Shown: positions 1 through 7,944 of the stretch, piece after piece | How the letters are laid out: each line of letters opens with the position of its first letter | Numbering within the stretch: position 1 is the first letter of the stretch | Source of the DNA: an uncultured Oscillospiraceae bacterium | GTDB taxonomy: Bacteria; Bacillota; Clostridia; Oscillospirales; Oscillospiraceae | Direction of reading: 5' to 3' | Assembly: GCA_900756575.1 (NCBI GenBank) | Contig: CAAEKQ010000158.1 | Location: forward strand, 1-34,527 | Length of the DNA stretch: 34,527 nucleotides | Notes under the pieces: generated by a model | Told to the model about the DNA's origin: nothing | Database searches by the model: none | What the model saw: only the letters and a program-made list of their open reading frames with translations | Position numbers and translations under genes: made by a program

Positions 1-1831
1 CCATCATCGCTCTCGGAGGCAGATTGGTGATTGCAATGCAGGTCTTACCAACCAGTTCTTCCGGCTCATAATATTCGTGAATACCACTCAAAATGACCCT
101 ATCTGTACCGGTTCCGTCGTCCAAAACGAACTTTAAGAGCTTTTTGGACTTCTTCACGGCTTCGCATTCCTTAACCTTCACGGCACGGAAATCGCTCTTG
201 GAGAAGGTGTCAAAATCCACCTGATCCTGGAACAGTGGCTCGATCTGAACATTGGAAAAATCAATTTTTTCCTCCACGACCGGAGCCGCCTGAGCAGCCT
301 CCGCAGGAGCCGAAACTTCCTTGGAAGCCTTCTTGTCGGAGTCCAAAGGTTTCATTGTCGGGAACAGAATCACGTCGCGGATGGTGCTGGCGCCGGTGAG
401 CAGCATGACGCAGCGGTCGATGCCGATGCCCAGGCCGCCCGTGGGAGGCATACCGTAGGACAGCGCGGTAATAAAGTCCTCGTCCATCATGCCCGCTTCC
501 TCGTCGCCGCCTTCCCGCAACTCCACCTGCTTCAGGAAGCGCTGACGCTGGTCAATGGGATCGTTGAGCTCGGAGAAGGCATTCCCCATCTCACTGTGGC
601 AAATAAACAACTCGAACCGCTCGGTGAGCCGTGGATCCTTGGGGCTACGCTTGGCCAGGGGAGACACATCCACAGGATGCATGGTGATGAAGGTGGGCTG
701 AATGAGCTTCTCCTCCACCTTCTGGTCAAAGCACTCGTAGAGCGCATTGCCCCAGGTCTTTTCCTTGCCCTCGGGGATCTCGACGCCATGGGCTTTTGCG
801 GCAGCCACCGCGGCCTCATCATCGCCTTCGATGGCCATAAAGTCGATGCCCACATACTTCTCCACGGCCTCGGCCATGGTCATGCGGGGCCAGCCTTTTT
901 TCAGGCTGATCTCCTCGCCCATCCAGGTTACTTCCGTGGTGCCCAGCAGCTCCTGCGCCGCGCCGGACAGCAGATCCTCGAACAGATCCATCATATCGTT
1001 GAAGTCCGCATAAGCCTCATAGAGCTCTACCGTGGTAAACTCAGGGTTGTGCTTTGGATCCATGCCCTCGTTCCGGAAGATCCGGCCCACCTCATAGACC
1101 TTCTCCATGCCGCCTACAATCAGCCGCTTCAGGTTCAGCTCCGTGGCGATGCGCAGGTACATGTCGATGTCCAGGGTGTTGTGATGGGTGATAAAGGGCC
1201 GTGCGCTGGCGCCGCCGGAGATGGTGTTCAGCACAGGGGTCTCCACCTCGATATAGCCCCGGTTGTCCAGGAAGCGCCGGAGATACTGGATGAACTTGGA
1301 GCGCACCTCAAAGGTCTTGCGTACCTCGGGGTTCATAATCAGGTCCACATAGCGCTGGCGATAGCGCAGCTCCTGATTGGTCAGGCCGTGGAACTTCTCC
1401 GGCAGGGGCAGCAGGGACTTGGACAGCAGGGTCACTTCCTTGGCCCGGACGGAGATTTCGCCCCGCTGGGTGCGGAATACCACGCCGTCTACGCCCACAA
1501 TGTCGCCAATATCATACTTCTTGAAGGCCTTATAGGGCTCCTCGCCCACCTCGTCCCGGCGGACATAGAGCTGAATTCTGCCCTCTCGATCCTGAAGATC
1601 GCAGAAGGTAACCTTGCCCATGACGCGCTTGGACATCAGGCGGCCCGCAATTTTCACAGGCTGTTCTTCCATGGCCTCAAAGTTGTCACGGATTTCCTGG
1701 GTGTTGTTCTTCTTTTCAAATTTCGTAATCTGGAAGGGATCCTGGCCTGCCTCCTGCAATGCAGTGAGCTTGTCCCGGCGGATCTTCAGCAGTTCCCCCA
1801 GATTCTCGGTGTCATTCATATTTTCCGGCAT
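1..1831 (-). CDS. lysS: Lysyl-tRNA synthetase with C-terminal tRNA-binding domain (partial, runs off left edge)
   Basis: Class II lysyl-tRNA synthetase, charging tRNA-Lys with lysine in the cytoplasm. I translated this frame by hand: 610 codons are visible and the frame is open to the window edge. After the N-terminal OB-fold region come class II motif 2 (RNEGMDPKHNPEFT) and motif 3 (GGLGIGIDRCVMLLTG). The usual LysRS body ends near residue 493 (FPTMKP). An Ala/Pro/Glu-rich linker follows, then from about residue 520 an EMAPII/Trbp111-like tRNA-binding domain of the kind found at the MetRS C-terminus (DFRAVKV, SKKLLKFVLDDG, ILSGIHEYY, PEELVGKTCIAITNLPPR). The start ATG follows an ACGGAGGGG ribosome-binding site and lies 14 bp after the greA stop, so the two are probably co-transcribed. 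GC content drops clearly in the extension. The identity is certain; the end of the protein is outside the window. Confidence 0.96.
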   Translation of the reverse strand, partial: MPENMNDTENLGELLKIRRDKLTALQEAGQDPFQITKFEKKNNTQEIRDNFEAMEEQPVKIAGRLMSKRVMGKVTFCDLQDREGRIQLYVRRDEVGEEPYKAFKKYDIGDIVGVDGVVFRTQRGEISVRAKEVTLLSKSLLPLPEKFHGLTNQELRYRQRYVDLIMNPEVRKTFEVRSKFIQYLRRFLDNRGYIEVETPVLNTISGGASARPFITHHNTLDIDMYLRIATELNLKRLIVGGMEKVYEVGRIFRNEGMDPKHNPEFTTVELYEAYADFNDMMDLFEDLLSGAAQELLGTTEVTWMGEEISLKKGWPRMTMAEAVEKYVGIDFMAIEGDDEAAVAAAKAHGVEIPEGKEKTWGNALYECFDQKVEEKLIQPTFITMHPVDVSPLAKRSPKDPRLTERFELFICHSEMGNAFSELNDPIDQRQRFLKQVELREGGDEEAGMMDEDFITALSYGMPPTGGLGIGIDRCVMLLTGASTIRDVILFPTMKPLDSDKKASKEVSAPAEAAQAAPVVEEKIDFSNVQIEPLFQDQVDFDTFSKSDFRAVKVKECEAVKKSKKLLKFVLDDGTGTDRVILSGIHEYYEPEELVGKTCIAITNLPPRAMM

Positions 1832-1845
1832 CGAAGCCCCTCCGT

Positions 1846-2319
1846 TCAGCGAGTAATTTTCAAAACCTTGTAGGAAATGGTGCCCACAGGCGCTTCCACC
1901 TCGACCACATCGCCTACCTTTGCGCCAACCAGTGCAATGCCAAAGGGTGCATCATCGGACACTCTGCCATTGAGGGGATCGGCCTCCTGAGAGCCTACCA
2001 GCTCAAAGGTCAGCTCCTCGTTGTCGTCAATGTCCAGTACCGTAAAGGTGCAGCCCAGACCGATATGCTCGGCGTCCGCCTCACCGGCGTTGATGACCAC
2101 AGCATTGGCCAGGATCTCCTCTACCTCTGCGATTCGAACATACAGCTTGGCCTGCTCGTTCTTCGCGTCATCATACTCGCTGTTCTCGGACAAGTCGCCG
2201 TAGCCGCGGGCAACTTTGATCATTTCGGTAACTTCTTTATCACGATCCGTTTTCAGATAAGTCAGCTCATTCTGCAGTTCCTGATAACGTTCCGGGGTAA
2301 GTTTGTATTCTTTTGCCAT
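1846..2319 (-). CDS. greA: Transcription elongation factor GreA
   Basis: GreA binds the RNA polymerase secondary channel and stimulates cleavage of backtracked transcripts. The 157 residues match the usual family length of about 158. The N-terminal half is the charged coiled coil, with the tip motif GDLSENSEYDDAKNEQ carrying the acidic residues that help hold the catalytic metal. The C-terminal half is the FKBP-like domain, ending GTISYKVLKITR. The ATG is preceded by GGAAAGGTG. The gene lies between the S41 protease (62 bp upstream) and lysS (14 bp downstream), all leftward. A greA-lysS pairing is common in bacteria and supports co-transcription. Confidence 0.97.
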   Translation of the reverse strand: MAKEYKLTPERYQELQNELTYLKTDRDKEVTEMIKVARGYGDLSENSEYDDAKNEQAKLYVRIAEVEEILANAVVINAGEADAEHIGLGCTFTVLDIDDNEELTFELVGSQEADPLNGRVSDDAPFGIALVGAKVGDVVEVEAPVGTISYKVLKITR

Positions 2320-2340
2320 CGTTCAAAAACACCTTTCCTT

Positions 2341-2355
2341 CGCCGGTAACCGGCG
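2341..2355 (-). other. Intercistronic hairpin before greA
   Basis: A perfect 6-bp inverted repeat, CGCCGG-TAA-CCGGCG, lies between the S41 protease gene and the greA ribosome-binding site. No T-run follows it in either direction, so it does not look like a terminator. It may mark an RNA processing or stability point inside the operon; that is inference. Confidence 0.4.
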
Positions 2356-2381
2356 GAAATCTCTCATAAAATTTATGCCGT

Positions 2382-3590
2382 TTAGTTCAGCAGACAGCCC
2401 AGTGCCGCCTGGATCTGGGGATCGTCCTTCGGATCCAGCTTGCCCAGTGCCAGCTGCTGTTTCAGGTCGTCATCCAGGGTGAGTTCCACATCCGGAGTAA
2501 CGCCCACATCAATCAGGCTCTCCCCATTGGGGGTAAAATACTTGCCGATGGAGAGATTCAGGCAGCTGCCATCGGATAGCTGCAAGCCTACTTGATAGTA
2601 GCCCTTGCCGCAGGTCTGCTCGCCAACCACCTTGCCCACACCATACTGCTGAATGGCACAGGCGAAATACTCTGCCGCGCTGTAGCTGTCACTGTTGCAG
2701 AGCACCGCCATGGGCAGATCCACGCAGTCGGCGTCGGAGGTTACAACTTCTTCCTCACCGGCATAATTGATGGTGTGGAAAATAGTCCCCTCCGGCAGCA
2801 GATAGTCGAGCAGCCGAGTCAGTTCTGTTTTCAGGCCGCCGGGATTATTCCGGACGTCAAAGAGCAGGCTGGTTGCTCCCTGGTTCTGGAGCTTCTCCAC
2901 CAGATCCATAACCGCCTGAGCGCAGCCGCCGTCAAAGTTGTCGATTTTAATATAGCCAACATTTCCGTCCAGCATCTGTCCGGATGCTGGAATCACCGTC
3001 AAAGCCCGGCGCTCTACCGTCAGAGTTATGGTTTCGGTTTCCCGTTGGAACGTCAGCTGCACCGTCGTGCCTTCTTCGCCCTGCACCATGCTCTTGACTT
3101 CGCTCAGAGAAATATCCGTGACGGAAGTGCCGTCTACCTGGGTCAGAATATCCCCAGCCAGTACGCCCGCTTCCTCTGCGGAGCCGCCGGAAGACACGTT
3201 GGTCACCTCATAGCCAATGAGGTTGCCGTCATCGTCATTCTTGGCAGTAATCGTAATGCCAACCCCCACATAGGAGTTGCTGATATTGCCCAGATAGCTC
3301 TGGTAGTCCTCGGCAGAGACATAGTAGCTCCAGCGATCTCCCAACCCGGTAATCACGCCCGAGGCCATGGCATCGTTCACCTTGGTCATGTCCACGTCAT
3401 CCCCGATGAAATACTGGTCAACCACGTTCATGATTTCCTGGTATTTCTCCACACCGGCCTCGACCCCTTGCGCCTGGGTCTGCGGTGCGGACGTTTTTCG
3501 AACCTGCGCCACATTGATGGTCAGTCCTGCGCACAAGCCCATGACCAGCGCTGCCAGCACTGCGGCATAGCGACGAATTTTACTTTCCAT
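2382..3590 (-). CDS. S41-family C-terminal processing peptidase with PDZ domain
   Basis: CtpA-like serine protease, expected to act outside the membrane on C-termini of exported proteins. With the start chosen here it has 402 residues. It shows an N-terminal membrane anchor (about residues 5-25), a PDZ domain (about 80-165, including YVGVGITI and AGVLAGDILTQVDG), then the S41 catalytic domain. The nucleophile is in CNSDSYSAAEYFA and the general-base lysine in GEQTCGKGYYQ, so the Ser-Lys dyad is intact. I prefer the ATG giving MESKIRRYAAVL because GAGGCGG lies just upstream; an ATG 48 bp further out would add 16 residues overlapping the end of the small upstream gene. It sits 10 bp after that gene and leads into greA. 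Substrate unknown. Confidence 0.9.
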   Translation of the reverse strand: MESKIRRYAAVLAALVMGLCAGLTINVAQVRKTSAPQTQAQGVEAGVEKYQEIMNVVDQYFIGDDVDMTKVNDAMASGVITGLGDRWSYYVSAEDYQSYLGNISNSYVGVGITITAKNDDDGNLIGYEVTNVSSGGSAEEAGVLAGDILTQVDGTSVTDISLSEVKSMVQGEEGTTVQLTFQRETETITLTVERRALTVIPASGQMLDGNVGYIKIDNFDGGCAQAVMDLVEKLQNQGATSLLFDVRNNPGGLKTELTRLLDYLLPEGTIFHTINYAGEEEVVTSDADCVDLPMAVLCNSDSYSAAEYFACAIQQYGVGKVVGEQTCGKGYYQVGLQLSDGSCLNLSIGKYFTPNGESLIDVGVTPDVELTLDDDLKQQLALGKLDPKDDPQIQAALGCLLN

Positions 3591-3600
3591 CTTCCGCCTC

Positions 3601-3711
3601 TTACATACCGGCCAAACCGCCGATGATTTCCGCCACAATGGGCACGATAATCAGCAGCGCCAGAATTGCCGCTACAATGGATACCATCTTTTTCTGTTTT
3701 TTGCTTGACAT
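3601..3711 (-). CDS. Small single-pass membrane protein, 36 residues
   Basis: A short frame reading MSSKKQKKMVSIVAAILALL and ending in VAEIIGGLAGM. It has a strongly basic N-terminus (residues 4-8) followed by one hydrophobic helix (about 10-31), the layout of a small N-in membrane peptide. The ribosome-binding sequence AGGAGAGGAAC precedes the ATG. It begins 24 bp after the regulator gene stops and ends 10 bp before the S41 protease start, so it fits tightly in the operon, which supports it being real. I do not recognise a characterised family. It might assist or regulate the neighbouring membrane protease; that is a guess from position only. Confidence 0.68.
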   Translation of the reverse strand: MSSKKQKKMVSIVAAILALLIIVPIVAEIIGGLAGM

Positions 3712-3735
3712 AGGGTTCCTCTCCTGCGCGAAATT

Positions 3736-4830
3736 TTAGCGCATATAGATTTCTCTGGAGTCCAGATACTTCTTTACCATCAGCGCCACCTTGAAGATGA
3801 TGGCATGGTCGAACTCCCGGAGATCCAGGCCAGTGATCTTCTTGATCTTCTCCAGACGATACACCAGCGTATTCCGGTGGACGAACAGCTTTCTGGACGT
3901 CTCGGAGACGTTCAGATTATTCTCGAAGAACTTGTTAATGGTAAACAGCGTCTCCTGATCCAGGGCGTCGATGGAGTTTTTCTTGAACACCTCAGACAGG
4001 AAGATCTCGCAGAGGGTGGTGGGCAGCTGATAGATCAGGCGGCCCAGGCCCAGATTCTCATAGTTGATGATGCTCTTTTCGGTATCGAATACCTTGCCCA
4101 CCTCAATGGCAGTCTGCGCCTCTTTATAGGAGTCGGCCAGCTCGCGGATATGGCTGGCAATGGTACCGATGCCGATTACGGTTTTGACAAAGATCTCGGA
4201 GTTCAGTGTCTCCTCGATGCTCTGGGCCAGCTTAACCAGCTCTTTGCCGTCGCAGTTGGGCTGCACCTGCTTTACCAGCACGATATCGGTCTCGTTGATG
4301 GACAGCACATAGTCCTGCTGCTTTTCCACGAACATATTTTGCAGGATATCCATGGCCGCCACGTCAACCTTGCCCACCTGGCGAATCAGCAGCACCGCCC
4401 GGGGAACATCGGTGACAAAGTGCAGCTCTTTGGCGTGGATATAGATGTCGCCGGGAAGGATATTATCCGTGATGATGTTTTTCACAAAGGTCCCGCGGTC
4501 ATGCTTTTCCTCATAGTTGGTTTTGGCACCATTGAGGGCAACGCACGCCATAATACACAGGCTCTTTGCCAGCTCATCCTCGCCATCCACATAGACGGCA
4601 TAGTCGAACCGTGCGCTCCAGCTCTGCAGGGCCTTAAAGGTTTTTCCGTCCGTCACCGTAACCAGCTCATTGGTGGCATTCAGGCGATGAACGGCGTCTT
4701 CCCACTTATCACCCAGACCGGAAGGCTCCGTGGCTGCGATCACGTTGCCCTCGCCGTCAATGACGCCCAAGGTGCGGTCGCTGGCATCCTTCATCTGCAT
4801 GATAACACTCTGAAACATTCTGCTGGACAT
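3736..4830 (-). CDS. PucR/CdaR-family helix-turn-helix transcriptional regulator
   Basis: A 364-residue regulator. The C-terminal ~60 residues are a PucR-type HTH_30 domain (NVSETSRKLFVHRNTLVYRL, then EKIKKITGLDLREFDHAI), as in CdaR, PucR and related activators of sugar-diacid or purine use. The central region (about 190-280, with VIGIGTIASHIRELADSYKEA) resembles the degenerate GGDEF/CdaR middle domain. The N-terminal part contains GVIDGEGNVIAAT, possibly a small sensor fold; no membrane helix is seen. The ATG follows AGAAGGAGG with good spacing and a near-consensus promoter lies upstream. It heads the leftward cluster with the small membrane peptide, S41 protease, greA and lysS. Ligand and targets are not evident; control of a sugar-acid pathway elsewhere is possible. 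Confidence 0.88.
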   Translation of the reverse strand: MSSRMFQSVIMQMKDASDRTLGVIDGEGNVIAATEPSGLGDKWEDAVHRLNATNELVTVTDGKTFKALQSWSARFDYAVYVDGEDELAKSLCIMACVALNGAKTNYEEKHDRGTFVKNIITDNILPGDIYIHAKELHFVTDVPRAVLLIRQVGKVDVAAMDILQNMFVEKQQDYVLSINETDIVLVKQVQPNCDGKELVKLAQSIEETLNSEIFVKTVIGIGTIASHIRELADSYKEAQTAIEVGKVFDTEKSIINYENLGLGRLIYQLPTTLCEIFLSEVFKKNSIDALDQETLFTINKFFENNLNVSETSRKLFVHRNTLVYRLEKIKKITGLDLREFDHAIIFKVALMVKKYLDSREIYMR

Positions 4831-4933
4831 AGCAGTTTCCTCCTTCTGGGCAGCGCCAATCCGGCGCCTCCATGTTTTGTTGTGCTCCTGCGGTAAATAA
4901 AGTAGTCCTCATATTTACACAATTAACTTATTT

Positions 4934-4962
4934 ACTATAAACGTTTTTTGTGAATAATGCAA
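4934..4962 (-). promoter_or_regulatory. Sigma-A type promoter for the PucR/CdaR regulator cluster
   Basis: Reading leftward, TTGCAT and TATAGT are separated by exactly 17 bp, about 100 bp upstream of the regulator start. The surrounding stretch is markedly AT-rich compared with the coding regions. The predicted transcript would cover the regulator and probably the genes through lysS. Confidence 0.7.
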
Positions 4963-5040
4963 GTCCCCCATGACGATTTGCACAGCTTTTTCCCGGAAAT
5001 CTTGTGAAGGATTTCAGGAAATTCGTGATTTTCTCCAAAG

Positions 5041-5075
5041 GAAGCAAAAGGAGCTGACCCAAAGGCCAGCTCCTT
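5041..5075 (-). terminator. Rho-independent terminator after the ABC ATPase gene
   Basis: A 9-bp perfect stem (AAGGAGCTG / CAGCTCCTT) with a 10-nt loop lies just after the ATPase stop codon. On the minus strand it is followed by TTGCTTCCTTT, a moderately T-rich tail. It separates the ATPase gene from the regulator cluster. Confidence 0.75.
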
Positions 5076-5089
5076 GATGAATACTTGGA

Positions 5090-6217
5090 TTAGAGGTCGA
5101 TGCACTTCTCGGTGTCGGGATCAAACAGATGAACGCGGTCAGCCTCGAAGGTAACTTCGATCTTGTCGCCCATCTTCGCGGTGGAGGTAGGATCAACCAC
5201 TGCGGTGAACTGCTGATCGCCCAGCAGCAGGAACAGGTTGGTCTGTGCACCCAGAGGCTCGGTGTTATCGACAGTAGCGGTGAACTTGTACTGAGGATAG
5301 TTCTTCAGGTACAGCTCCTCGTCATGGATGTGCTCAGGACGGATGCCCATGATCACTTCCTTGCCGATGTAAGCCTGCACCTCGGGCTTCAGGCCCAGAG
5401 AATCAGGCAGCTGAACGGTAGCGTTCTCGGTCTCGTTGCCGAAGGTGATGTAGGTGTGACCATCCTTGGAAGACAGCTTGGAATGCTCCAGCTTGTTCAT
5501 GGAAGGAGAACCGATGAAGGTAGCAACGAACAGGTTTACAGGGTTCTGATACAGATCCTGGGGAGTAGAAACCTGCTGCATAATGCCGTCCTTCATAACG
5601 ACAATACGAGAGCCCATGGTCATAGCCTCGGTCTGGTCATGGGTAACGTAAATGAAGGTAGTATCCAGCTTCTTGTGGAGCTTGGTCAGCTCGGAACGCA
5701 TCTGCGTACGGAGCTTTGCATCCAGGTTGGACAGAGGCTCGTCGAGCAGGAAGACCTTGGGGTTACGCACAATTGCACGGCCCAGAGCAACACGCTGACG
5801 CTGACCACCGGACAGAGCTGCGGGCTTACGATCCAGCAGGTGCTCGATCTCCAGAATCTGAGCAGCTTCTTCGACGCGGCGCTTGATCTCATCCTTGGGA
5901 GTCTTGCGGAGCTTCAGGCCGAAGGACATGTTCTCAAATACGGTCATGTGCGGATACAGAGCATAGTTCTGGAACACCATTGCGATGTCTCTCTCCTTGG
6001 GAGGAACATCGTTGCAGAGCTTGCCGTCGATGTAGAGCTCGCCCTCGGAAATCTCCTCCAGGCCGGCGATCATACGCAGGGTGGTGGATTTACCGCAGCC
6101 GGAAGGACCGACCAGGATGATGAATTCCTTATCTTCGATATCAAGGTTGAAATCGGTGACTGCAATGACACCGCCTGCATATTTCTTATAAATATGCTTC
6201 ATAGTTACGCTGGACAT
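5090..6217 (-). CDS. ugpC: Sugar ABC transporter ATP-binding protein, UgpC/MsmX/MalK type
   Basis: ATPase subunit of a carbohydrate ABC importer, 375 residues, the usual length. It shows Walker A GPSGCGKST, Q-loop (VFQNYALYPHM), signature LSGGQRQRVALGRA, Walker B with D-loop VFLLDEPLSNLD and H-loop YVTHDQTEAM, then a C-terminal OB/TOBE regulatory region from about residue 240 (GIRPEHIH). It has its own promoter and terminator, and no permease or binding-protein gene adjoins it. In Firmicutes such stand-alone ATPases (MsmX, MsmK) energise several sugar importers, which fits here. It could serve the solute-binding lipoprotein at the right end of the window, but that is speculation. The symbol follows common database naming; glycerol-phosphate specificity is not implied. 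Confidence 0.93.
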   Translation of the reverse strand: MSSVTMKHIYKKYAGGVIAVTDFNLDIEDKEFIILVGPSGCGKSTTLRMIAGLEEISEGELYIDGKLCNDVPPKERDIAMVFQNYALYPHMTVFENMSFGLKLRKTPKDEIKRRVEEAAQILEIEHLLDRKPAALSGGQRQRVALGRAIVRNPKVFLLDEPLSNLDAKLRTQMRSELTKLHKKLDTTFIYVTHDQTEAMTMGSRIVVMKDGIMQQVSTPQDLYQNPVNLFVATFIGSPSMNKLEHSKLSSKDGHTYITFGNETENATVQLPDSLGLKPEVQAYIGKEVIMGIRPEHIHDEELYLKNYPQYKFTATVDNTEPLGAQTNLFLLLGDQQFTAVVDPTSTAKMGDKIEVTFEADRVHLFDPDTEKCIDL

Positions 6218-6279
6218 AATATACCCCCATCTTTGCTTGTTTAAGATGGTGATATTCTATCACACGAAATACCGTCTGT

Positions 6280-6308
6280 ATAGTATCCGATTTACCAAAG
6301 GTTTTCAA
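6280..6308 (-). promoter_or_regulatory. Predicted promoter of the ABC ATPase gene
   Basis: On the minus strand TTGAAA and TACTAT are 17 bp apart, about 60 bp before the ATPase start codon. The -10 matches only four of six consensus bases, so this is a moderate call. No clear CcpA (cre) operator was seen next to it. Confidence 0.5.
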
Positions 6309-6364
6309 AAAGCTTTGGTCATTCTGCCCATTGCACGAAAAAACCGTCGAGAATCTGTGAAAAA

Positions 6365-7048
6365 TCACAACAGCCCGCAAATTTCCTCCGGGGTCAGAGG
6401 CCGCCATGCCCCCTTTTCCAGGTCTCCCAGGCAGAGATTGCCCTCCCGAATCCGCCGGAGATAGGTCACGGGCTTTCCCCGGGAGGCCAGCATTCGGCGC
6501 ACCTGATGATATTTCCCCTCCTGCACCGTGACAAGGCAGCCGCCGTCTGTGCGCTTCAGTCCCGCAGGCAGGCAGACCGTACCGTCCTTCAATGGAATGC
6601 CGTCTAAAAACGCCTGAACATCCGCCTCATCTATGGTGCCGTCGGTTTCGGCATAATATTCCTTCTCAATCCGGTGCTTGGGGCTGGTAAGCCGGTGTCC
6701 CAGGTCGCCGTCGTTGGTAAACAGCAGCAGCCCCTCGGTTTCCTTATCCAGCCGTCCCACTGGGAACAGCTTTTGATATTCTCTGGGCAGCAGCTCCATC
6801 ACCGTTTTGTCTCTGGGGTCACTGGTGGAGGTCACATAACCTGCCGGTTTGTGGAGCAAAAGCACCACTGTCCCCTGTAATTTCACCGGTGCGCCGTCCA
6901 CGCGGATGTCCTGCTGCTCGTCTACCTTCGCCTCTGGCTTTTTCACCGCCGCGCCGTCTACCGTTACCCGCCCCTGCCGAATCATCGTCTTGAGCTCCGT
7001 CCGGGTGCCCACGCCAGCATCCGCCAGAAATTTATCCAGTCGCATCAT
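6365..7048 (-). CDS. RsuA/RluB-family pseudouridine synthase
   Basis: Isomerises a uridine in ribosomal RNA to pseudouridine. The 227 residues begin with an S4 RNA-binding domain (RLDKFLADAGVGTRTELKTM) followed by the catalytic domain. The active-site aspartate lies in PVGRLDKETEGLLLFTNDG, and KYHQVRRMLASRG is the second conserved family motif. The length and lack of extra tails fit the small Firmicutes RsuA-like enzymes (YtzG type, proposed for 16S rRNA); RluB or RluF specificity cannot be ruled out from sequence alone. Two ATGs stand in tandem; GAGGACA precedes the first. It is transcribed divergently from the DUF4830 gene. No clear terminator follows. Confidence 0.9.
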   Translation of the reverse strand: MMRLDKFLADAGVGTRTELKTMIRQGRVTVDGAAVKKPEAKVDEQQDIRVDGAPVKLQGTVVLLLHKPAGYVTSTSDPRDKTVMELLPREYQKLFPVGRLDKETEGLLLFTNDGDLGHRLTSPKHRIEKEYYAETDGTIDEADVQAFLDGIPLKDGTVCLPAGLKRTDGGCLVTVQEGKYHQVRRMLASRGKPVTYLRRIREGNLCLGDLEKGAWRPLTPEEICGLL

Positions 7049-7133
7049 ATCATTGTCCTCATTTTCCGTTCTAACCTGTCCCGCCGCAGAATACAGTGCA
7101 ATAGAACATCAACCGCAAGCAGGAGGGATTTCT

Positions 7134-7601
7134 ATGCTCATTGTAACCGCAAAGCTATCAAAAGGCAAGCTCATTGGTATTGTGGCTGCCGCTGCGGCGC
7201 TGCTGATCCTGATTATTTTCCTGGCCAACCGCGGCACCGGCACCTCCATGGAGACCGCCGGGGCCGGAAAGCTGGACACGCCGGAACGCAGAATCGAATA
7301 CCTGTCCTCCCTGGGCTACACCGTGAATGCCGAACCGGTGCGCACCCAGGAGGTCCTGATTCCCAAGGAGTGGAACCAGGTATACGAGCAGTACGCCGCC
7401 ATTCAGTCCGCCCAGGGCTTCAAGCTGACAAAATACAAGGGAAAGCGGGTGATGCAGTACGTCTACGAGATCACCAACTGGCCGGAGCAGGATTCCGAAC
7501 CCGTCTACGCCACGCTGGTCTGTTATAAGGGCCGCCTGATTGCCGGAGAGCTGACCCGCAGCGGAGAAGACGGCTTTCTCCGGCCGCTTCTGGCCACGTA
7601 A
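7134..7601 (+). CDS. DUF4830 domain membrane-anchored protein
   Basis: A 155-residue protein of unknown function. One hydrophobic segment (about residues 12-31, GIVAAAAALLILIIFLA) acts as a signal anchor; the rest is predicted extracellular. The soluble part carries the features I associate with DUF4830: RRIEYLSSLGYTVNAEPV, EVLIPKEWNQVYEQYAAIQ, GFKLTKYKGKRVMQYVYEI and a final VYATLVCYKGRLIAGEL. The ATG follows AGGAGGGATTTCT. The open frame extends further upstream, but that part overlaps the divergent pseudouridine synthase gene antisense and has no ribosome-binding site. The ribU promoter lies 30 bp downstream, so it is probably transcribed on its own. Confidence 0.82.
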   Translation: MLIVTAKLSKGKLIGIVAAAAALLILIIFLANRGTGTSMETAGAGKLDTPERRIEYLSSLGYTVNAEPVRTQEVLIPKEWNQVYEQYAAIQSAQGFKLTKYKGKRVMQYVYEITNWPEQDSEPVYATLVCYKGRLIAGELTRSGEDGFLRPLLAT

Positions 7602-7632
7602 TCATTTGGCGCAAAAATATTCTGGAGACCGG

Positions 7633-7661
7633 TTGACAGCGCCAAAACACCCTGCTATAAT
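7633..7661 (+). promoter_or_regulatory. ribU: Consensus sigma-A promoter of the ribU transcript
   Basis: TTGACA and TATAAT, both perfect matches, are separated by 17 bp. The start of transcription would be near 7668, about 30 nt before the FMN aptamer. A perfect promoter fits a gene whose control is exerted later, by transcript termination. Confidence 0.92.
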
Positions 7662-7696
7662 AGCCCATAGAAAAACAGAATATCTGATGAACCATG

Positions 7697-7861
7697 TTTT
7701 CAGGGCAGGGTGCGCGGCAAGGTTTTGCCGTAATTCCCGACCGGCGGTGATGGCCATTTGGCCCAGTCCGCGAGCGCGTTTGCGCCGAACCGGTGAAATT
7801 CCGGTACCGACAGTAACTGGCTTTCCATTTTGGTGGCCTCAAGTCTGGATGAAAGAAGATG
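7697..7861 (+). ncRNA. FMN riboswitch (RFN element)
   Basis: The conserved RFN blocks appear in order: CAGGGCAGGGTG, AATTCCCGACCGGCGGT, AGTCCGCGAGC, ACCGGTGAAATTCCGGTACC, GACAGT and AGTCTGGATGAAAGAAGATG. An 18-nt small hairpin (GGCAA-GGTT-TTGCC) interrupts the first conserved block, a position where length varies in this family. FMN binding is expected to turn off the downstream riboflavin transporter. Promoter, aptamer, terminator and gene follow one another directly. Confidence 0.97.
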
Positions 7862-7886
7862 TGTCTCACACCTCCCTTAGATTTGT

Positions 7887-7920
7887 GACACCTGAATGCA
7901 CGGCAGCATTCAGGTGTTTT
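7887..7920 (+). terminator. Riboswitch-controlled intrinsic terminator before ribU
   Basis: A 10-bp perfect stem (CACCTGAATG / CATTCAGGTG) with an 8-nt loop and a TTTT tail lies between the aptamer and the ribU ribosome-binding site. An alternative pairing is visible: TGTCTCACA (7862-7870) can pair with TGTGACA (7884-7890) with one bulge and would occupy the 5' foot of the terminator. This would be the antiterminator formed without FMN; that assignment is inference. Confidence 0.88.
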
Positions 7921-7944
7921 GTCAATTTTAAGGAGGTTTTTGTT

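Noticed and set aside
7606..7944. Upstream extension of the ribU reading frame
   Set aside because: The extension passes through the promoter, FMN aptamer and terminator; the AAGGAGG site supports the start at 7945.
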